From an uncultured Bacilli bacterium (lineage in GTDB: Bacteria > Bacillota_I > Bacilli_A > RF39 > UBA660), in the NCBI GenBank assembly GCA_947627145.1, contig CANQUW010000051.1:1-7382 (forward strand): 7,382 bases of DNA, written 5' to 3'. Shown here piece after piece: positions 5,206-7,382 of the stretch. The position numbers were made by a program, and so were the translations under genes. How positions within the stretch are numbered: position 1 is the first letter of the stretch; every line of letters starts with the position of its first letter. The notes beneath the pieces were generated by a model that saw only the letters and a program-made list of their open reading frames with translations, did not search any database and had not been told where the DNA came from.

Positions 5206-6447
5206 ATGAGAAAAGATATAACATTAGAATCAATCATGGAAGGAGAAGAAAAAATGAATAAAACAGAACTCGCAAGACAATACGGATGTTGTTGGAGAAC
5301 TATTGATAAAAGATTACATCCAGAAAAATATAAAAAACAAAAAAAGAAAAGAATATATACTTCAAAACTAGATTCATTTAAAGATATTATTGATGAAAAA
5401 CTAGAAAATAACAATATACCTTCTACTGGAATATATTTTTTATTAAAAAACAAATATGGATATAAAGGTAAATATGGAATAGTAAATAAATATGTTTCCA
5501 GTAAAAAACATCAAATTATAAAACAACTTACTATTAGATTTGAAACTATTAAAGGTTATCAATCACAAGTAGATTGGAAAGAAAAATTAAAACTACATGA
5601 TACTCATGGTAATGAATATATAATTAATATCTTTTTAATGGTTCTTGGTAATTCAAGATATAAATATATTGAACTTACTTTTGATAGAGAACAAAACACT
5701 TTATTTAAATGTTTAATAAATGCTTTTCATTATTTTGGAGGAGTGACTGAAGAAATTTTATTTGATAATATGAAAACAATAGTTGATCATGTAAAAAGTA
5801 ATTTTACAGATGTAATTATAAATAATAAAGCCATACAATTTTCTCGTGATGCAGGATTTAAAATTGTAACATGTAGACCATATAGACCAAGAACTAAAGG
5901 TAAAGTTGAAACACTTGCCAAAATAATGAATAGATTAAAAGCGTATGATAAAGAATTTGAAAATATCGAGGAATTAGACAAAGTAGTAAAACAATTAAAT
6001 TATGAACTTAATAATATAGAAAAATCACAAGCAACTAAAGAAATACCGAAAGTATTATTTGAAAAAGAAAAAGAATATTTAATTCCTGTAAATTATAAAT
6101 TATTAGAAAACTATTATAACCCAAAAAAACAATATAAAGTATCTAATGAATCAATGATTACATATCATGGAATTAAATATTCAGTACCAATACAGTATAT
6201 TGGTAAACAAATAACTGTATTGGACAAGGATAACGTTATCCACTTATATTATAACAAAAAATTAATATATTCGTATCAAAAAAATAAAAATTATAAATAT
6301 AACTATAAAGAAAAGGATTATATAGATATTTTAAAAAATAGTAGTTTTAATGAAAAAACAGAAGAAGAAATAAATGAATGCATAGAAAAGAATTTATATT
6401 CATTAGATGGAATTTATATAGAAAAAGGAGAAGAAAAAAATGAATGA
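5206..6447 (+). CDS. istA: IS21-family transposase IstA
   Basis: The product is 413 residues from ATG 5206, with AAGGAG at 5189-5194. A second start at ATG 5254 (residue 17) has its own AAGGAG and would leave the helix-turn-helix largely intact, so the start is not certain. Residues about 17-37 (KTELARQYGCCWRTIDKRL) form the DNA-binding helix-turn-helix that recognises the element ends. A basic region follows, then an RNase H-like integrase core with D123 (QVDW), D187 (FDNMKT) and E235 (TKGKVE), so the DDE triad is complete. The C-terminal beta domain (about 325-360) contains YHGIKYSVP, typical of IstA. It cuts and joins DNA during transposition together with IstB. A TATACT at 5164-5169 may be its -10, but no convincing -35 is present. 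Confidence 0.92.
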   Translation: MRKDITLESIMEGEEKMNKTELARQYGCCWRTIDKRLHPEKYKKQKKKRIYTSKLDSFKDIIDEKLENNNIPSTGIYFLLKNKYGYKGKYGIVNKYVSSKKHQIIKQLTIRFETIKGYQSQVDWKEKLKLHDTHGNEYIINIFLMVLGNSRYKYIELTFDREQNTLFKCLINAFHYFGGVTEEILFDNMKTIVDHVKSNFTDVIINNKAIQFSRDAGFKIVTCRPYRPRTKGKVETLAKIMNRLKAYDKEFENIEELDKVVKQLNYELNNIEKSQATKEIPKVLFEKEKEYLIPVNYKLLENYYNPKKQYKVSNESMITYHGIKYSVPIQYIGKQITVLDKDNVIHLYYNKKLIYSYQKNKNYKYNYKEKDYIDILKNSSFNEKTEEEINECIEKNLYSLDGIYIEKGEEKNE

Positions 6448-7204
6448 AGAATTAAATGAAAAATTAGAAATATTAGATTTAGAAACAGTAAAAGAAATAT
6501 TACCAGATTATATACACAAACATACTAAAAAAATGCCAACACTTACAGAAAGTTTGAATTATTTATTAACAGAAGAAATAAAAGCAAAAGAATTAAGAGC
6601 AGCAAATGGAATAATAAAGTCAGCAAACTTTCCGTTTCAAAAAACAATAGAAGATTATGATTTTACATTTCAAAGATCAATAAATGAAAATCAAATAAGA
6701 GAATTGTGTAATTTAGGATTCATAGAAGAAAAAGAAAATATAATATTCATAGGTAACTCAGGAGTAGGAAAAACACATTTGGCAGTATCAATAGGAATAG
6801 AAGCAGCAAAGCATAGGAATAGCGTATATTTTATAAGTTGTCATAATTTAATGCAAAAGCTAAATAAAGCACAAAAGGAAAATAGATTAGATAAGCAATT
6901 ACAACATTTAGCACAATATAAAGTATTAATAATAGATGAGATAGGATATTTACCAGTAGATCATCAAGGATCAAATTTATTTTTTCAATTAATAGCAAAA
7001 AGATATATGAATAAATCAACAATAGTAACAACAAACATGCCATTTTCAAGATGGGGAGAAGTATTTAGCGATAACACCTTAGCAAGTGCAGTATTAGATA
7101 GATTATTACATTATTCACATATAATAAGGATAACAGGAAATTCGTATAGAATAAAAGATAAGATAGCAGAAACAGATTCAAGAAGCAATAAATATAATGA
7201 ATAA
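6440..7204 (+). CDS. istB: IS21-family AAA+ ATPase helper IstB
   Basis: The product is 254 residues. The ATG overlaps the istA end by 8 bases (ATGAATGA), and AAGGAG lies nine bases upstream (6425-6430), so it is both coupled and independently initiated. The order is typical: an N-terminal helical region, Walker A GNSGVGKT (105-112), Walker B VLIIDEIG (162-169), sensor I in STIVTTN (193-199), and the DRLLHY arginine-finger region (R221). IstB is related to DnaC/DnaA; it forms an ATP-dependent oligomer on target DNA and stimulates IstA. The length is normal for the family, and nothing suggests inactivation. Confidence 0.94.
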   Translation: MNEELNEKLEILDLETVKEILPDYIHKHTKKMPTLTESLNYLLTEEIKAKELRAANGIIKSANFPFQKTIEDYDFTFQRSINENQIRELCNLGFIEEKENIIFIGNSGVGKTHLAVSIGIEAAKHRNSVYFISCHNLMQKLNKAQKENRLDKQLQHLAQYKVLIIDEIGYLPVDHQGSNLFFQLIAKRYMNKSTIVTTNMPFSRWGEVFSDNTLASAVLDRLLHYSHIIRITGNSYRIKDKIAETDSRSNKYNE

Positions 7205-7330
7205 AAATTCTTTGTTTCTTTCTTATAAGAAAGAAAGCCCATCGGCGAGAAGAAATAGAGCAAAATATCCCTAGTTTCTTCTTTTACTTCTTTTTCATAA
7301 AAGAAGTAAAGTTGCCGACAGGCATAAAAA
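7205..7330 (+). repeat. Inverted-repeat-rich region between istB and the right IS end
   Basis: A perfect 22-bp palindrome lies at 7215-7236 (half-site TTTCTTTCTTA). AGAAGAAA (7248-7255) pairs with TTTCTTCT (7275-7282). TTTACTTCTTTT (7283-7294) pairs perfectly with 7299-7310 around a 4-base TCAT loop. Outside the last two, GCCCATCGGC (7237-7246) can pair with GCCGACAGGC (7314-7323) at 8 of 10 positions. G+C-rich patches in such A+T-rich DNA suggest selected structure. The first hairpin may end the istAB transcript, though no long T-run follows it. There is no open reading frame of note. Confidence 0.6.
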
Positions 7331-7331
7331 C

Positions 7332-7365
7332 TATGACTTTTTAAGAATGAAATTTTTGTGACTTT
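7332..7365 (-). repeat. Right terminal inverted repeat of the IS21-family element
   Basis: This is the partner of 5102-5135, at 29/34 identity when reverse-complemented. It carries two TGACTTT boxes (the reverse of AAAGTCA) at the same 24-base spacing as the left end. The five mismatches are at positions 8, 12 and 19-21 of the repeat, so the boxes themselves are conserved. Confidence 0.8.
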
Positions 7366-7382
7366 TTACCTTGACATTTACA

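Larger units (their letters stand above)
5092..7376 (+). mobile_element. IS21-family insertion sequence, apparently complete
   Basis: It contains istA and istB in the standard overlapping order, both intact with catalytic motifs, flanked by inverted terminal repeats. The best left end is TGTAAAATAG (5092) and the best right end is CCTTGACA (to 7376), so both termini read TGT...ACA, as is usual for the family. The right end could instead be the TTTACA at the window end (7382). No target duplication is visible for 5092/7376 (ATAAAT against TTTACA), so the exact tips are uncertain by some bases. It sits about 100 bases upstream of the Hrb-like gene in the opposite orientation. Confidence 0.8.

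Noticed and set aside
5139..5453. Minus-strand open frame opposite the start of istA
   Set aside because: It overlaps istA, which has clear domain support, and its own protein shows no recognisable motif.
5787..5981. Minus-strand open frame of 64 residues inside istA
   Set aside because: It lies opposite the DDE core of istA and shows no independent signals.
6831..7049. Minus-strand hydrophobic open frame inside istB
   Set aside because: Hydrophobicity comes from reading A-rich istB codons in reverse; istB is strongly supported.
5092..7376. Possible cargo, defence or CRISPR-linked system around the transposase genes
   Set aside because: The element contains only istA and istB; no extra protein gene, repeat array or guide-like unit is present.

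Overview
The window is strongly A+T-rich, uses TAA, TAG and TGA as stops and TGG for tryptophan (standard bacterial code), and has AGGAGG-type ribosome binding sites. Together with a SpoIVFA/SpoIVFB pair and a high-molecular-weight-rubredoxin-type flavoprotein, this points to an anaerobic low-GC Bacillota. An uncultured gut lineage near the Erysipelotrichales/RF39 group is plausible, but that placement is inference. The use of TGA as a stop argues against Mycoplasma or Spiroplasma.

Left part (1-1982): three membrane-protein genes. A leftward gene cut by the window edge (1-639) looks like a SipW/Sec11-type signal peptidase, but the catalytic serine box is replaced. It diverges from a small three-helix membrane protein (752-1138). 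That gene converges through a shared bidirectional terminator on a leftward four-helix membrane protein (1170-1982), whose last ~130 residues form a Lys/Thr/Ala/Pro tail like histone H1.

Middle (2119-4971): a two-gene rightward operon encodes a degenerate LytM/M23 protein resembling SpoIVFA and a site-2 (M50) intramembrane protease that matches SpoIVFB closely. In Bacillus subtilis this pair controls pro-sigma-K cleavage in the mother cell. Two leftward genes follow. One is a calcineurin-like metallophosphoesterase with GSHD in place of GNHD. The other is a flavin-reductase-like domain fused to a compact rubredoxin domain (Hrb-like), with a perfect palindrome next to its promoter.

Right part (about 5092-7376 or 7382): an apparently intact IS21-family insertion sequence with istA (DDE transposase) and istB (AAA+ helper) overlapping by 8 bases. 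The ends carry 34-base inverted repeats (29/34 identical) containing a repeated AAAGTCA box. The ~130 bases between istB and the right terminal repeat are unusually rich in nested inverted repeats. I see no tRNA, rRNA, CRISPR array or defence system. The points most worth a second look are the signal peptidase-like protein without its serine, the membrane-tethered H1-like tail, the sporulation protease pair, and the structured 3' part of the insertion sequence.
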